In this document: positions 10,714 to 23,794 of the stretch, piece by piece | Position numbering within the stretch: the first letter of the stretch is position 1 | Layout: every line of letters starts with the position of its first letter | Source of the DNA: Erpobdella octoculata | Lineage: Eukaryota; Annelida; Clitellata; Hirudinida; Erpobdellidae | NCBI GenBank assembly: GCA_963978895.1 | Contig: OZ022246.1 | Span: forward strand, 14,615,909 to 14,679,908 | Length of the DNA stretch: 64,000 nucleotides | Direction of reading: 5' to 3' | Position numbers and translations under genes: made by a program | The notes under the pieces: model-generated | The model's input: only the letters and a program-made list of their open reading frames with translations | Database searches by the model: none | Told to the model about the DNA's origin: nothing

Positions 10714-11361
10714 ATATATATAAAAGAAAGTCGGGTTTGTGTTACGACACTTATAACTCAAGAACGGCTGAACCGATTTTAGAGATGTTTGATTTATTGG
10801 ATTTCTCTCAGCTCCTATTAACAGAATAACTAAACAAATTGACATTGAACCATGGAGTGGCCCATGGGGACCGCAGTATGTACCCCGGTAGCTATACAGT
10901 CTTAACAGTGCGTCCTAGAAAAAAACTTCAAATGGCAAAGTTGTAGAGCACTCTCTATTTGGTCTTACGGAAAAATAATTTTTAAATTGGAGTTTGGGTT
11001 ATCGAGATATACAGATGTTTAATTTTCCGCGACATGATATTTATGCGCAAATGGGGTAGAGCGCATGTTATTAAATTTTCTGACTATTTCATTGTTTAAA
11101 ATTGAAAATTTCAAAAAAAAATTAAGTTAATATCTTTTTCAATTAAAATATAAAATAAAATAATTGTTTATGGGCCATAAAAATATAAAAGATATTTTTA
11201 GCATAGATATATGATTTTTAGTTTCGCATTTTCCGTTTTCCATTTGGCATTAACAAAGTGTCAATGCTGTTCTGTCAATACAATATCATATTTTCGTTCG
11301 TTGGAATTAATTTGCGAGTTTTAAAGTTTTATTACTTTTAACAAAAACATTATTAATAACA

Positions 11362-11625
11362 ATGCCGCGACCCAGAAGATCTAATCTTTCCCAAAATAGC
11401 CGTCAGGCAATTAAGCATCGGAACAATGTTAACCAATCCACCGCGGAAGAACTGGAATTAGCGCGAGAAAGGCGCCGCGTTAGTATGGCCCGGCTTCGTG
11501 CTTCTCGAAGACAAGAGCAAAGAGATTTACTCCCCGAAACTGCTTATGTCAGTGATCAACAAACAGTTAATTTTCGACACACAATTGCAGAGGTGGAACT
11601 GGAAATACGTTTCTCATGTCTTTGA
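11362..11625 (+). pseudogene. Helitron protein N-terminus
   Basis: 87 residues starting MPRPRRSNLSQNSRQ, followed by an Arg-rich helix ending MARLRASRRQEQR. This basic start is common to animal Helitron proteins. The frame then reads NFRHTIAEVELEIRF and stops. In an intact element the Rep (HUH nuclease) domain and the first helicase motifs would follow; here the sequence jumps to helicase sequence just after Walker A (ILATVRARSDIAVAVASS), in another frame. The start ATG at 11362 fits the family. Confidence 0.8.
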
Positions 11626-12421
11626 TATTGGCCACTGTTCGTGCGAGATCAGACATCGCGGTAGCAGTTGCTTCTTCTGAAATAGCAGCCACATTGTTAG
11701 AAGGATGCCGTACGGCTCATTCAGCATTAAAATTGCCCTTAAATCTTCAAACTACTGAACAACCACCATGCAACATTGCAAAACACTCTGCGATGGCAAA
11801 AGTTTTAGTAGCATCTAAAATCATCATCTGGGACGAGTGCACAATGGCGCACAAACGCAAATTGGAAGCACTTGATAGAACACTGAAAGATCTGCGCAAT
11901 GACTCGCGACATTTTGGAGGTGCAATCAGGGCCGTATAAAGGCGGAGGCTATGGAGGCTGTAGCCTCAGGCCCACCACCTAAAATAGGCCCACCACTGAA
12001 AAAAATTAAAATGCTAGCTTAAAGAACTTTGAAAACGTGAAAACCTCTTTTATAGTAATTTTTAAAATGGTATACGGTCTGACGTTTCATTCGATAACTT
12101 TTTTATTTATTAACTTTGAGAAGCGAAAGTTATATTGTTGGATTTGATATGGAATTATCTAAAAACAAGCGTCTCGGATATACCCAGGGCAGCAGTTTAA
12201 AACAAATTCGATTTTCTCAAAGAAGAGCCAATGTTGATTTTATGCAATTTTCGGCGGAAACTCGTCGTTTTTCGCTTATAACTTTTTTATTTGTTGAACC
12301 GAAGACAATCCAAATATACCATTCGATTTCATTTTTTAGACCCCATCCAACAATGTATAGCCCCAGGGCAAACAATTTTTTTTTTTAATTAGCATTGCCA
12401 GCTTCGAGGCTAACTTCACAC

Positions 12422-14325
12422 TAGAGGTGTGCGCGGGGACGGCTTTTCGTCCCCATCCCCAACCATCACCGTGAGTGTCATCCCCATCCATCCCCATCCC
12501 CACCAGCATCATCCCCATCCCCAACCATCTCCGCGATTGTCATCCCCATCCATCCCCACCAGCATCATCCCCATCCCCGCAGTGTTTCATCCCCATCCCC
12601 GCAGTGTTTCATCCCCATCCCCGCAGTCTTCCAATCTTTCATCCCCGTCCCCATCCATCCCCGCGCTGTTCATCCCCATTTTCAATCAATTCTCTAGTAG
12701 TCATTATTTTTCCGTACATCATTTCAATGCAACTATAACTTACGTGTTGAAATATAGAATTGCTATATAACACCGTAATATGATTCAATACAATTTATTT
12801 ATTTATTTAAGTCCATGACTAAATAGAAGTCTATCAATGTTTTTCCACCTAGCTGAGTTCTTCAATCACTAATGGTTAACCCACCCATAGAGAATGCTCT
12901 CTCAGAGGAGGTGCTTGCTGCTGGCACACTCAAAATAATCCTTGCCACTTGAGACAGTTTTGGTCATTTCTTTTCCAATAAACTCAGCAAATCGCTTTGT
13001 GCACCTTCATTGTTGAATGCCAAATAGTCAGCAACCTTATAAACATAATTATTAACATTGTGAAACTAGCTGCTCATATAAGCATAATTAATTAATAACA
13101 ATGAACACGCTAAATTATAAGTTATTACTGAGGTCTAAGAAACATTTCATGCTTTTAATATAAAGACAGTTTAATAACAAAACCTCATTCGAAACTGAGC
13201 TTTTTGAGTTTGTAGAGTACAAGTTTGCATAAAAGTTGTCTTCAAGTTTTCATTTTTGACTAGTTGATGTTCTATGACAATCTATAGTACTATAGTACTA
13301 TACTCTAATACTATGAAGTCATCTTGTGGCACTTGTGGGACTCAGAATTTAGTGTTACATCATGAACGAGCTTCAATAGATTTCTAACAAAATTAAAAAA
13401 AATCAATTATATGTAAAACCTAATAATGTGAAAGCAAATTAATCAAACTTTTAATTGCAGTTTCTCGCATTGCATTGCTTGTCACCGGGGTTAAAGTGTT
13501 AAAGTTAGTTAAATGTAAGGGCGCAAGAACAAAGTACTGACTGCTGCAGCTAATTTTTGAATTTCAACCTTTTCCATATTTAAATAAAAATTCAAACTAG
13601 GACCTTAGAAATTTAACAAATAATGCAACCAGTGACTTTAAAACTTTCGGTAACTCAATATATCAGCGATAAAGAACGGTCGCTGCCATTGCCCCGGTGG
13701 TTCGACGTGATTGCAATCGGTAAAATTGCTACTAACCGTAACCCTAACCCTAACCCTATCCCTAGCTCTAACCCTAACCCTATCCCTAGCTCTAACCCTA
13801 ACCCTAACCCGAACCCTAACCCTACTCCTAACCCTATCCCTACCCCTAAACCATATCCTAGGTAGTAGCATAAAAATTTCAAAATAATTTTTTTTTAATT
13901 TTATAAATATATTTATATAAAGGTACAAATTCTGAATTTGAATATACCCTATAGTGTAAAAAAAAGTAATAATATTATATAGCGAATCAAAGATCGCGTA
14001 CCGCCGTGGTAATAGTATTAACGATAAAGAACAGCGCGTTGCAAATATTAAAAAACAAACAATGATATGTATGACTCGATACATTTTCGCTTAATTGGAA
14101 ACAATTTTGTTTTATAAAAACTTATTTTATTTTTGCGGTGATACCGCAAAAACTCGTCCCCATTCCCGCGGTTGTCCCGCAACGTTTGCTTCCATCCCCG
14201 CGGTAACCCCGTAACTTCATCCCCATTACCGCGGTATCCCCACCTCATTCGTCCCCATTTCCGCGGTAGGTAATACCGCAAAATCCGCGGTATTCCCGCT
14301 GTCCCCACTACCGTGCACACCTCTA
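12422..14325. mobile_element. hAT-4, non-coding hAT nested in hAT-3
   Basis: Ends TAGAGGTGTGC and GCACACCTCTA, flanked by the perfect 8-bp duplication CTTCACAC (12414-12421 and 14326-14333). The left 260 bp is full of CATCCCC repeats and the right 170 bp of CCGCGGT/CCCGC repeats, probably subterminal transposase-binding arrays. There is no transposase. The middle is AT-rich, with a telomere-like array at 13733-13858. Confidence 0.93.
13733..13858. repeat. Interstitial telomere-like CCCTAA array
   Basis: Degenerate array of CCCTAA with CCCTAT and GCTCTAA variants. CCCTAA is the complement of the animal telomere repeat TTAGGG. It lies inside hAT-4. Confidence 0.85.
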
Positions 14326-14333
14326 CTTCACAC

Positions 14334-16420
14334 ACGTTAGAAGAGATCCGTGTAGAAGTTGATTCAGAATTTCCCGATGATGTAGGAATGTGGAAAGTTA
14401 CTGATGGTTTGCGAGATTTTATCTGTTTAAAAGAAATCACAAGTTATCAAAACATTGAAAGCGTTTTAGCGCATCTGAAAATTCTGAAAATGTATTTCCT
14501 GGTGAGACATTTACACGTCGATGTTCAAAATCATTGTTTTTTCGAGACCAAATGAATGGTGAGAAAATTCAACGAGATTGTCTTTGTTATTCTCCAAAAA
14601 CTGGTAAATTATTTTGTGGTAACTGCAAACTATTTGCAAAAAATGACGAATCATCACTGTTAGCCACTAGTGGTTATTCTAATTGGAAAAATGCAGCTAG
14701 AGATTTATGTCGACATGAAGTTAGTGCTTTGCACAGAAGTTGTATAGAAAAATTGTTTTTATAAAAACTACTGCAAAACAAATAGATAAAAGTCTTGTAG
14801 AGCAGCATTTATCTGAGAAAAACTATTGGCGTCAGCTACTGAAAAGGGCTTTAAGTGTAATTAAATTATTATCATCGAGAGGTCTAACTTTTCGTGGAAA
14901 TGATGAGATCGTTGGATCTGTAAACATCTGTAGGATGTTTGGCCCATTTCTCGCAGAACACCTCCAGCAGCACGCTAACAAAGTAAGAGGACACATATCA
15001 TATTTATCATCAACAATCTGTGATGAATTTGTTTTAATTATAAGTGATGAATTAATGAAACAAATCACAAAAGAAATTAAAGATGCTAAATATTATTCAG
15101 TGTCAGTTGACTCAACACCTGATGTTTCACATTTAGATCAACTAACACTGATAATACGATATGTTATAGTAAGCGGACCAGTTGAACGTTTCATAAATTT
15201 TGTTCCAATATATGAGCATACTGGCGAGAGCCTGGCAAAGGTATTACTTACATTTCTAGAAGAGAATGGCATTAGCATTGCTAACTGCAGAGGACAATCG
15301 TACGATAATGCCTCCAATATGAGTGGAAAGTACAATGGTATGCAAGCCTGGATTCGTAAATCAAATAATTTGGCAGAATACATTCCATACTGTGGACATT
15401 CCTTGAATCTTATTGGACAGAATGCAGTTGACAGTTGCCCAGTTGCAGTTTCGTTTTTTCAATTTGTTCAAAGCCTTTTTACATTTTTCTCAGCTTCAAC
15501 ACATTGCTGGAATCTACTTATGTCTGGATTTACTCCTTTAGGCATACCAACGTTGAAACGACTGTCAGATTAGAAACTGGACTTATGGTTCATATTTGGT
15601 CAACAATATTAGAAAGATTTAACAAAACAAGCAATATCTTAAAGGTTCTAAATTGGATGTTAGTACAGCTACCAAAATGTTGAAATCCTTAAAAACTTTT
15701 ATTCAACAGCTTTGTTCTCAATTTAATGAAATAGAAGAGAAATGCAAAATTATATACAAAAATGAGACTTATCATGAAGAACATAAAAGACAAATCAAGA
15801 GAAACAGGAAATGGGACTATCATGATGCAGATGCAGAGGATGTAGATGCCGGATTGTCACCTTCAAACAAATTTAAAATACACACATTTCTTCCTATTAT
15901 TGACAAGTTATTATCTGCAATGAGTCAGAGAATCTCTGCGTAATGTCTTATCGACGACAGATTTGGTTTTTTGTCTCATGTTAATACCTTAACATCTAAT
16001 GATTTGCGAGCCAAAGCTGCACATTTAGTAGAAATATACCAGATGAAATTGTTCAGTTTGTTGCATTGTTTAAACAGTTTAGCGATGAAAGTAAATCTAT
16101 TGAAGAAAATTGTTTAAATAAAAGTGGAGAACTACAAATGTTTTTATTTATAAATAAACATGGACTTGTTGCTGCTTTTCCAAATGTTTCAATTGCACTG
16201 CGAATGTATCTATGTTTAATTAATGGTGAGCAACTGCAGTGGCGAACGTTCATTCTCTCAACTTAAGCTCATTAAAAATGATTTAAGATCAACTATGGGC
16301 CAAAAACGTTTAAATGCCTTATCTCTGCTGTGCCTAGAAAATAGGTTACTTCAACAACTTGATTTTGATTCTGCTATTGACAAATTTGCCAGTCAAAAAT
16401 CCCGGAAAGTTAATGTATAA
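14334..16420 (+). pseudogene. hAT-3 transposase, ZMYM1-like
   Basis: Reassembled across at least four frame changes. Order: N-terminal FPDDVGMWKVTDGLRDF (14370-14420); a TTF-type zinc finger region at 14534-14764 (CYSPKTGKLFCGNCKLF, SGYSNWKNAARDL); a DUF4371 region with RNase H-like core at 14740-15573 (RGLTFRGNDE, YYSVSVDSTPDVSH with a catalytic-type Asp, GQSYDNASNMSG, CGHSLNLIG); an alpha-helical insert at 15653-15943; and the C-terminal dimerisation region at 16223-16420 (GERSFSQLKLIKNDLRSTMG). Full-length relatives have about 700-800 residues. hAT-4 interrupts it just before this N-terminus. Inactive because of stops. Confidence 0.9.
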
Positions 16421-18006
16421 TAACAAGTGTTTAACGCAAATATTAACTGAAAGACTCTTACACATTTTATTTTTCAAATTCATAGAAACTGATTTTTTAG
16501 AAATTATTCACGTTTCGTTGACAAATTATATACTTTACTTTTATAAGTTTTTTTATATATTTTTCCATTGTAAATTTTTTTAATGATAATTACTGAAAGA
16601 TTGTTGCATGAATATTATATATAAAAAGTATTGAACTTTTTTGAGTTGGTCAATGAAAACTTGTATAGCGCTTTTTATGAGACTACTCTAGAGCATTCAG
16701 ATGTCAACTTTCTAATTAAGTACGACCTAGCTGTAATCAGAAATGATGGTGGGGTAGAGGTTACCACTAAAGAAATGAAATTAAGAAAACAAATCCATTG
16801 AATTTTTCAACCGTAAAAATGAATTGTTGTTAAAATAGGCCCACTCCAAATTTGTAGCCTCAGGCCCACTCGTCCCTTAATCCGGCCCTGGGTGCAATGA
16901 TTTTATTATCTGGCGATTTCCGCCAAACACTGCCAGTCATTCCAAGATTGACTGCTGCCGATGAAATTAATGCTTCCCATCATATCTGTGGGGCTATGTG
17001 ATGAAACTTCAGCTGTCTTCTAACATGAGATTTGCATTGCTGAACGATCCATCTGCTGAAGATTTCTCCATGCAATTGCTCAACGTCGGTAATGGCCGTG
17101 TTCCTGTCGACAAATCGACCGGATTGATTTCTTTTCCCCCCAATTTTTTCACCTTTGTTTCATCGAAAGACGAGCTTATCAATAAAGTGTTCCCAGACAT
17201 CATTGCTAATCATAAAAAGAACATATGGTTGAGTGAGAGAGCAATTTTGGCAGCTAAGAATAAAGATGTGGATGACTTAAATATTCTAATTCAGAATCAA
17301 ATTTTTGGTACTCTGCATTCATTCAAATCTATTGACTGTGTAACAAATGAAGATGAAGCCACTAACTATCCAACTGAATTTTTGAACTCCTTGGATGTGC
17401 CTGGCTTACCACCGCACAATTTAGAACTGAAGGTTGGATCAGTAGTTATTATGCTTAGAAATTTAAATCAACCAAAACTATGCAATGGAACCCGTTTGGT
17501 TTTAAAAAAACTAATGGTCAATGTGCTTCACGCGACGATCGTCAAAGGAAAATTCAAAGGCGAGGAAATACTCATTCCGAGGATTCCTATGATCCCAACC
17601 GATTTGCCCTTTGAGTTTAAAAGAATTCAATTTCCGATTCACCTAGCATTTGCTATGACGATTAACAAATCACAAGGCCAATCTTTGAGTGTTTGTGGTC
17701 TGAACTTGGATAATGCATGTTTTTCTCGTGGCCAATTGTATGTGGCGTGTTCACGTGTCGGCAGACCATCAGATTTATTTGTTTTTTCGCCCGATAATAA
17801 AGCAAAAAACATAGTGTATCATAAAGTGCTGGATTAAAGAGAATCGACCCGAGTTCAACCAATGTTTTTCTAATAAACTATTAAAGTGAACTTTTTTTTT
17901 ATTTTTTTTTTCTTTTAAACTTATATATAGGATATTTGTTATTATTGTTCTTTATTGCTTAAAAAATACACTCTTTAAGGTGAAACGAAGTTCGCCGGGT
18001 CCGCTA

Positions 18007-18175
<169 letters not shown>

Positions 18176-18500
18176 GACTACACCGAAAGAACGGGCATAG
18201 TCACAGTTTTTCACTTTTGAGTAAATCGAAATTTTAACATTGAAGACTTTTTTCAGCAAAATCAATAATGAAAATAAAACATGTTATATTTTTTTTCTGA
18301 TTGACTACTCATGTCATTTCTGTAGAGGTACAAATAATTTTCAAAACATAAATGTGTAACACATTCACCCAAGAAAAATTTTCCTAGAGGAACTTACATT
18401 TGGACTTTGCCCGTTCTTACAAATTTTGATGATTTTTTTTTAAATTTTTTAATAAATAAAAGCCAAAAACAAAATCAAATCATCTAATACAAATGACTAA

Positions 18501-18964
18501 TCAAAACAGTAATAAAATAAAATAAAAACTAGAGTATTTCATTGTTTTAGCAATAATGTTTTGAAAAAACAATCCTTCTAATGCAATGCTTGTTAGGTAA
18601 ACAAGTAACTCAGAATCATCCTTACTTTCTATTAGATGAAACTGATCAACTGCATCCCCATCATGATACAAACTAGCAAAAAAGTTCTGACAGGTCTCTC
18701 TGCTGCAAATTTTTTTAAAAACCTGCAAATCTTTGAACTTTGCTATGCTCAATGGGATAGCTTTATCATACAACTGAGCAGGTTGTCCCTTAGTGATTGC
18801 ATCTTCAACATTTTATCATTTTTTCCTCTGATAACAATAACTGCACTTTCAAATAAACCATTCCAATTGTTTCTATATTCTACTATCATTGACTTTTTAA
18901 TGTCTATGACTAATTCCTTGACAGGACGAGTAGGGAATGTATGCATTGTACACTGTTGTTTCAA
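18501..18964 (-). pseudogene. Transposon protein, C-terminal fragments
   Basis: Two overlapping minus-strand frames, 18964-18749 (KQQCTMHTFPTRPVKELV) and 18773-18501 (YDKAIPLSIAKFKDLQVFKK, then FFASLYHDGDAVDQF). They read as one protein broken by a frameshift near 18760. No catalytic motif is recognisable. The position inside the inverted-repeat element and the shared strand with 19994-19811 suggest the two parts of one transposon gene. Confidence 0.45.
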
Positions 18965-19040
18965 AAAATAGGAATATTGTATTCATAACTGTAATCATTT
19001 GGTAGTGAAACTTGTGAACTGGCTCTTGGACGACGTCTTT

Positions 19041-19807
<767 letters not shown>

Positions 19808-19810
19808 TTT

Positions 19811-19994
19811 TTATTGGTTTAATGTTCATCATTGTACTTATGTATGAATCCTGTTCATCTTTACTAGACATCCCATTAAATTGATTCACAAGGTTCTTTC
19901 TTTCTTCTGTTGTTGTCATCTCAAAACATTTATATCGAATACATTTACAATCTTCACCCACTTGATGGTTTGATAATCTCTGTTTTTCAAACAT
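19811..19994 (-). pseudogene. Transposon protein, N-terminal fragment
   Basis: The minus-strand frame reads QVGEDCKCIRYKCFEMTTTE, then NLVNQFNGMSSKDEQDSY and MMNIKPIKR before running into the SINE at 19807. The C.C.RYKCF pattern followed by an acidic helix looks like the start of the same protein family as 18501-18964. Function unknown. Confidence 0.45.
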
Positions 19995-20437
19995 TCAGAT
20001 TTGTTTTCAAGTTTTTTCTTCTTTTTTGGTTTTTCAGTTAATTGGGGATTGCAGATTGCATCTGCCATGTTCATAAAACAAACTAAAAACTTATCACAAA
20101 CTCTTAATAATAAAGTAATTATTAAAATAATAAAGTAATAAAAAATAAAATAATAAAGTAATTCTTCTTAATAATAAAGTAATTCTTCTTAATAATAAAG
20201 TAATGCTTAAATTATGATAACCGAAACGAACGCTAAAGTAAACAAAACGAACGAGAAATATTCCAATTCGCTGATTTAAGTCACGTGGTTTGACGCATGT
20301 GACTATGCTCGTTTTTTACAGTGGAGACTTGTGACATCACTTGTTCTTTCAAAGGATAGACTTTTTTCTTCCTTGAATCATTTGTGACTGAGTCCGTTTT
20401 TCTGGTTGATGTTTTAATAGACTGAAGATTATCCTTT

Positions 20438-20830
20438 TGGGGATGGTCAGTGGCTCAGTTGGTAAGAGCGCTTGCATTTAGGCAAGGCGGTGTTGCCGTA
20501 GACACGTGGGTTCGATTCCTAGTAGAGTCTTACAAATATTTGCGTTACTTGTGGTGACAGTTAGTCATCCTATTTGTGGCCTCTCGAAACATTTTAACGC
20601 AATGTTTCACTTCATAAATTACCTATCTGGCAGCAGTCTAGTTGTCGAACCGAAATAAGGAGTTCTGAGCCTATCATAGTCGTAGTCTAATGTTAAGTAG
20701 CTCCGAAAGACTGGGACTTCTAGCCATCCTTTTTTGGGGATGGTCGGTGGCTCAGTTGGTAAGAGCGCTTGCATTTAGGCAAGGCGGTGTTGCCGTAGAC
20801 ACGTGGGTTCGATTCCTAGTAGAGTCTTAC
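20438..20830 (+). mobile_element. Tandem tRNA-derived SINE (family 2), 1.3 units
   Basis: Unit starts GGGGATGGTCAGTGGCTCAG with A box TGGCTCAGTTGGTAAGAGCG and B box GGGTTCGATTCC, followed by a 200-bp body (GGTGACAGTTAGTCATCC, CGCAATGTTTCACTTC). The second unit starts exactly 297 bp later and ends after the tRNA-like head at TAGAGTCTTAC. Same family and same period as 61141-62095. Confidence 0.88.
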
Positions 20831-21907
20831 ATATAAGCAGCTATATATATTCCTCCAAGTCAGCGAACTGGGACTGTCACTTCTCAGAAAATTTCCTTAG
20901 TCGAATTTCCAAGTTCAATTTCTAAATTTCAGAAAAATCTCCTAAGTCGAACCTCCACACTTAATTACGGAGCTGGCCACACGGTTGATTGTATTGTATG
21001 AGATAATGCTTTAAATAATTTCTTGGGAAATTTTTTAAAATAAAATGATAAGAATTTGAGTTGTTTTAAATTAATTCAATTGCGTGAGTATATTCTAAAG
21101 CCAGCGTGTTACTGCAGCCGCCTGGTAACGTATATTCTCTCAGCGTTATGTCATAAAGACACGGAGTTTCCTCCCAACGCTCAATTAGCCGATCTTCTCT
21201 TTCAATACTCCAAGTGCCTTCCATGAGTGTAAATTTGTAGTAAACTGCAATCAAAAGACTTTTGAGGTGCTTTTTTTTGGAGCTCTCCAGCTGCCGCTAA
21301 ATTTTAAGGCATCACTAAGGCCAGATTTATTACAATATAACAAATACTATTAAAAAAATTATTACAATTAAAAAAAATTAATTATTAATTTTGTTCATAA
21401 ACTATAAACAAAACTTTTTCTTGAAGAAAAGTACTTGTCTTTAAAAAAACTGTTAAATAATAAAAATAAAAATTGAAAAAATAATTTAAATTATAAAAAT
21501 TAATAATTTATTATTTCGATATACAAACACTATAAATAATATAGATGAGGCCATAGATATGTCTACGGATGAAGCATATGAAGCTGCCATTTTCAACCTT
21601 TCCGTGACATACTTTCTCGTAATTGGTTGGGGAAAAAACTGGGTCAAAATGTAAAATACACGCGATTACAACATGCCAGTCGTGTCGGGTGTGTGCGTGA
21701 CTAGTTCACATCGACCGATTTCATCTGATTTTCCTGTGTTATGTTGTCGGGTCGTATCTAGTTTGTCGATGTGGAGCGTGCTTAAGTGGCTTAGCACTCA
21801 GTTTGTAACAGGAGGCATGATATTTTGCCTCAGCAGCTATCATATCACAACTCCCAGTCATACCAAGTGGATGCTTATCACCAGTTTGTTCTGCATAACT
21901 ACGAAAC
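20831..21907. other. AT-rich, no gene recognised
   Basis: No coding, repeat or RNA feature that I can support. The short open frames here lack recognisable content. Confidence 0.4.
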
Positions 21908-22135
21908 TAGAGGCGCTGGTGGCAGAGCGGTAGAGCGCTCGCCTGTTGATCGTTAGGTCGGCAGTTCAAACCTCACCTGCGTCACCAGCGTAACTCCCTT
22001 AGGCAAGGAGTTCACTCGCATTGCTTTCTCATGTCTATGAAAATAGCGTGTTCTTCGAAGTTTCCGATCCAAAGGAACCTTCGTAAGCGCCTCAGACTTA
22101 TCTGGCGCTATATAAATTCATTATTATTATTATTA
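21908..22135 (+). mobile_element. tRNA-derived SINE (family 1) with LINE-like tail
   Basis: Starts GAGGCGCTGGTGGCAGAGCG with the same A-box/B-box head as 19598-19807, and ends CTGGCGCTATATAAATTCAT followed by TTA repeats. The end resembles the 3' terminus of the CR1/L2 LINE at about 42405-42446 (TGCGCTATATAAATTATCC, then TTA repeats). Confidence 0.88.
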
Positions 22136-23790
22136 TTAATCTGCACTTGAACTTGGTCATTAACACACTGAAGAAGAGGTTCACGAGATTTTGAAATTTT
22201 CACAAATTTAATCTTATGACAAAAATACAAACAGGATCAAGAATAGGTGAAGAAGTTGCTGATGGCATGCTCTTGTTTTGGCAATTGTGTTTTGGTTTAT
22301 ATCTTGATCAATAGTGCAAGTAGTCAAGTAGTTGAACTTTTTTTTATTAATTCCAGCGTTTTCTTGAGATTAAACAAATTTCGGCACTTTGAATGATAGT
22401 AAAATTCCGGAACATTACCAGCTTCAGTTTGTCCTTGCAATGTCCAAAAGAAACTTAAATTGTCTTATATTACCTGCAGCTAATAATGTGTTCCATGATG
22501 AAATATCACATGACCTAGTCAGGTTAGAATATCTTTTTTATTGCTACTTTGAGAGTGGATGATGCATATGCATTGAACAGCATACCCAAATTCACATCCA
22601 TATAAATTTCTTTGTCTCTTAATTGACATTGTTGTGCCATATTAATGAGAAAAAATAAAACTCAATAACTTGAATACAACTTCTCAATTTTTATTCCCAA
22701 CACAAATGAAAGCATGAAAAAATCTAAATCAAAAGTAAATAAAACTGTTTTGAAAGCACTATTGAATACAAAAAGCAAGACATGTAGAGAAAGCAGAAAC
22801 AGTAACTACAAATTATAAACTAATAGGTAGCATGAAACGTTGCAAATGTGTCCTCTGGCCTCTCGTACCTTTGGCTCTTGTACAACTCTAGGAATTTCTG
22901 TTATTACCCCTGGAAATTTTGAAAAAATCTAAATCAGAAGTAAATAAAAATGTTTTGAAAGCAACAGTCACTACAAATTATAAACTAAAAGCATGAAACG
23001 TTGCAAGTGTGTCCTCTGGTACCCTTGACTCATTAACTTGTACAACTCTAGAAGTTTTTTATTATTACCCCTGGAAATATGGTCTTGTTTATTTCTTCCT
23101 GAACCACGGGCTTCTCATCCTCATCCAGAATATTTGGTTCAGTGATCATCTCTTTAACAACATTGTCATCTGATCTCAAGATTATTTGTTCAAGCTTCTC
23201 ACTGTTTTCTTTTAAATCATTTTCATTAAAGTTGTTGCAGCTAAATATGTGGTGTTGTTCAATAGAGAGTGTTTATTATACATTATTATTTATTCATCTG
23301 ATATACCAGTAACTATTAGTGCTTTTATGACGACATCTGATATACCAGTAACTATTAGTGCTTTTATGACGACATCTGATATACCAGTAACTATTAGTGC
23401 TCTTATCATTATGACGACATCGTCAATTTCTCACACAAACCTTTATTTTTTAAATATATCAAACAGGTCATCTTTATGTTACACGCAATAAAATTAACAT
23501 ATATTGCAAACGGTAGATTATAAGTTTTAATAAACCGGTCATTTGATGATTTTTACGATGTAAACATCGTATCATCCCTCGCTTGAACAAAACTTCAAAT
23601 ATTACATTTAAGCTACCGTTTTGAGAAGTCTAGAAAGCAATTTTTGTTTCCTTATATTAATTACTAACTTTTAGTACTAAAATAAGCTGTTCACCTTAAA
23701 AAAGACCTATTTAGACTTGGCCCACGGACTAAGATATATCTTTATAATCTCGATTATATTCTTGGTTGTATGTATGTGTGTGCCACCTAG
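22136..23790. repeat. Non-coding with two local duplications
   Basis: A block at about 22710-22860 (AAAAATCTAAATCAAAAGT, GCATGAAACGTTGCAA, GTGTCCTCTGG) is repeated at 22920-23020. A 39-bp unit (TCTGATATACCAGTAACTAT start) is repeated three times at 23298-23415. Nothing coding is recognised. Confidence 0.6.
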
Positions 23791-23794
23791 ATAA

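Larger units (their letters stand above)
11927..16890 (+). mobile_element. hAT transposon hAT-3, inserted in the Helitron helicase
   Basis: Ends CAGGGCCGTATAA and TTAATCCGGCCCTG form an imperfect inverted repeat that continues inward with GCCTCAGGCCCA motifs. The 8-bp duplication GGTGCAAT is perfect (11919-11926 and 16891-16898), and removing the insert makes the helicase colinear. It carries a ZMYM1-like transposase pseudogene and is itself interrupted by hAT-4. Confidence 0.95.
11626..17837 (+). pseudogene. Helitron Pif1-like helicase, split by hAT-3
   Basis: The first part (11616-11926) has ATLLEGCRTAHSALKLPL and KIIIWDECTMAHK, the Walker B region. It is cut at 11926 and resumes at 16899, where the reverse of the break gives AMILLSGDFRQTLPVIPR. 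The last part (16998-17837, 279 residues) holds LLNVGNGRVPV, PGLPPHNLELKVG, FAMTINKSQGQSL and QLYVACSRVG, the terminal motifs of Pif1-type Helitron helicases, and ends with a normal stop. A frameshift lies near 16985. The role in the intact family is unwinding DNA for rolling-circle transposition. Confidence 0.9.

Noticed and set aside
13733..13858. True chromosome end
   Set aside because: The CCCTAA array is degenerate, short and lies inside a hAT element with target duplications on both sides.
20460..20530. Genuine tRNA gene
   Set aside because: A and B boxes are present, but the tRNA-like head is too long, lacks a matched acceptor stem and is part of a 297-bp SINE unit repeated in the window.
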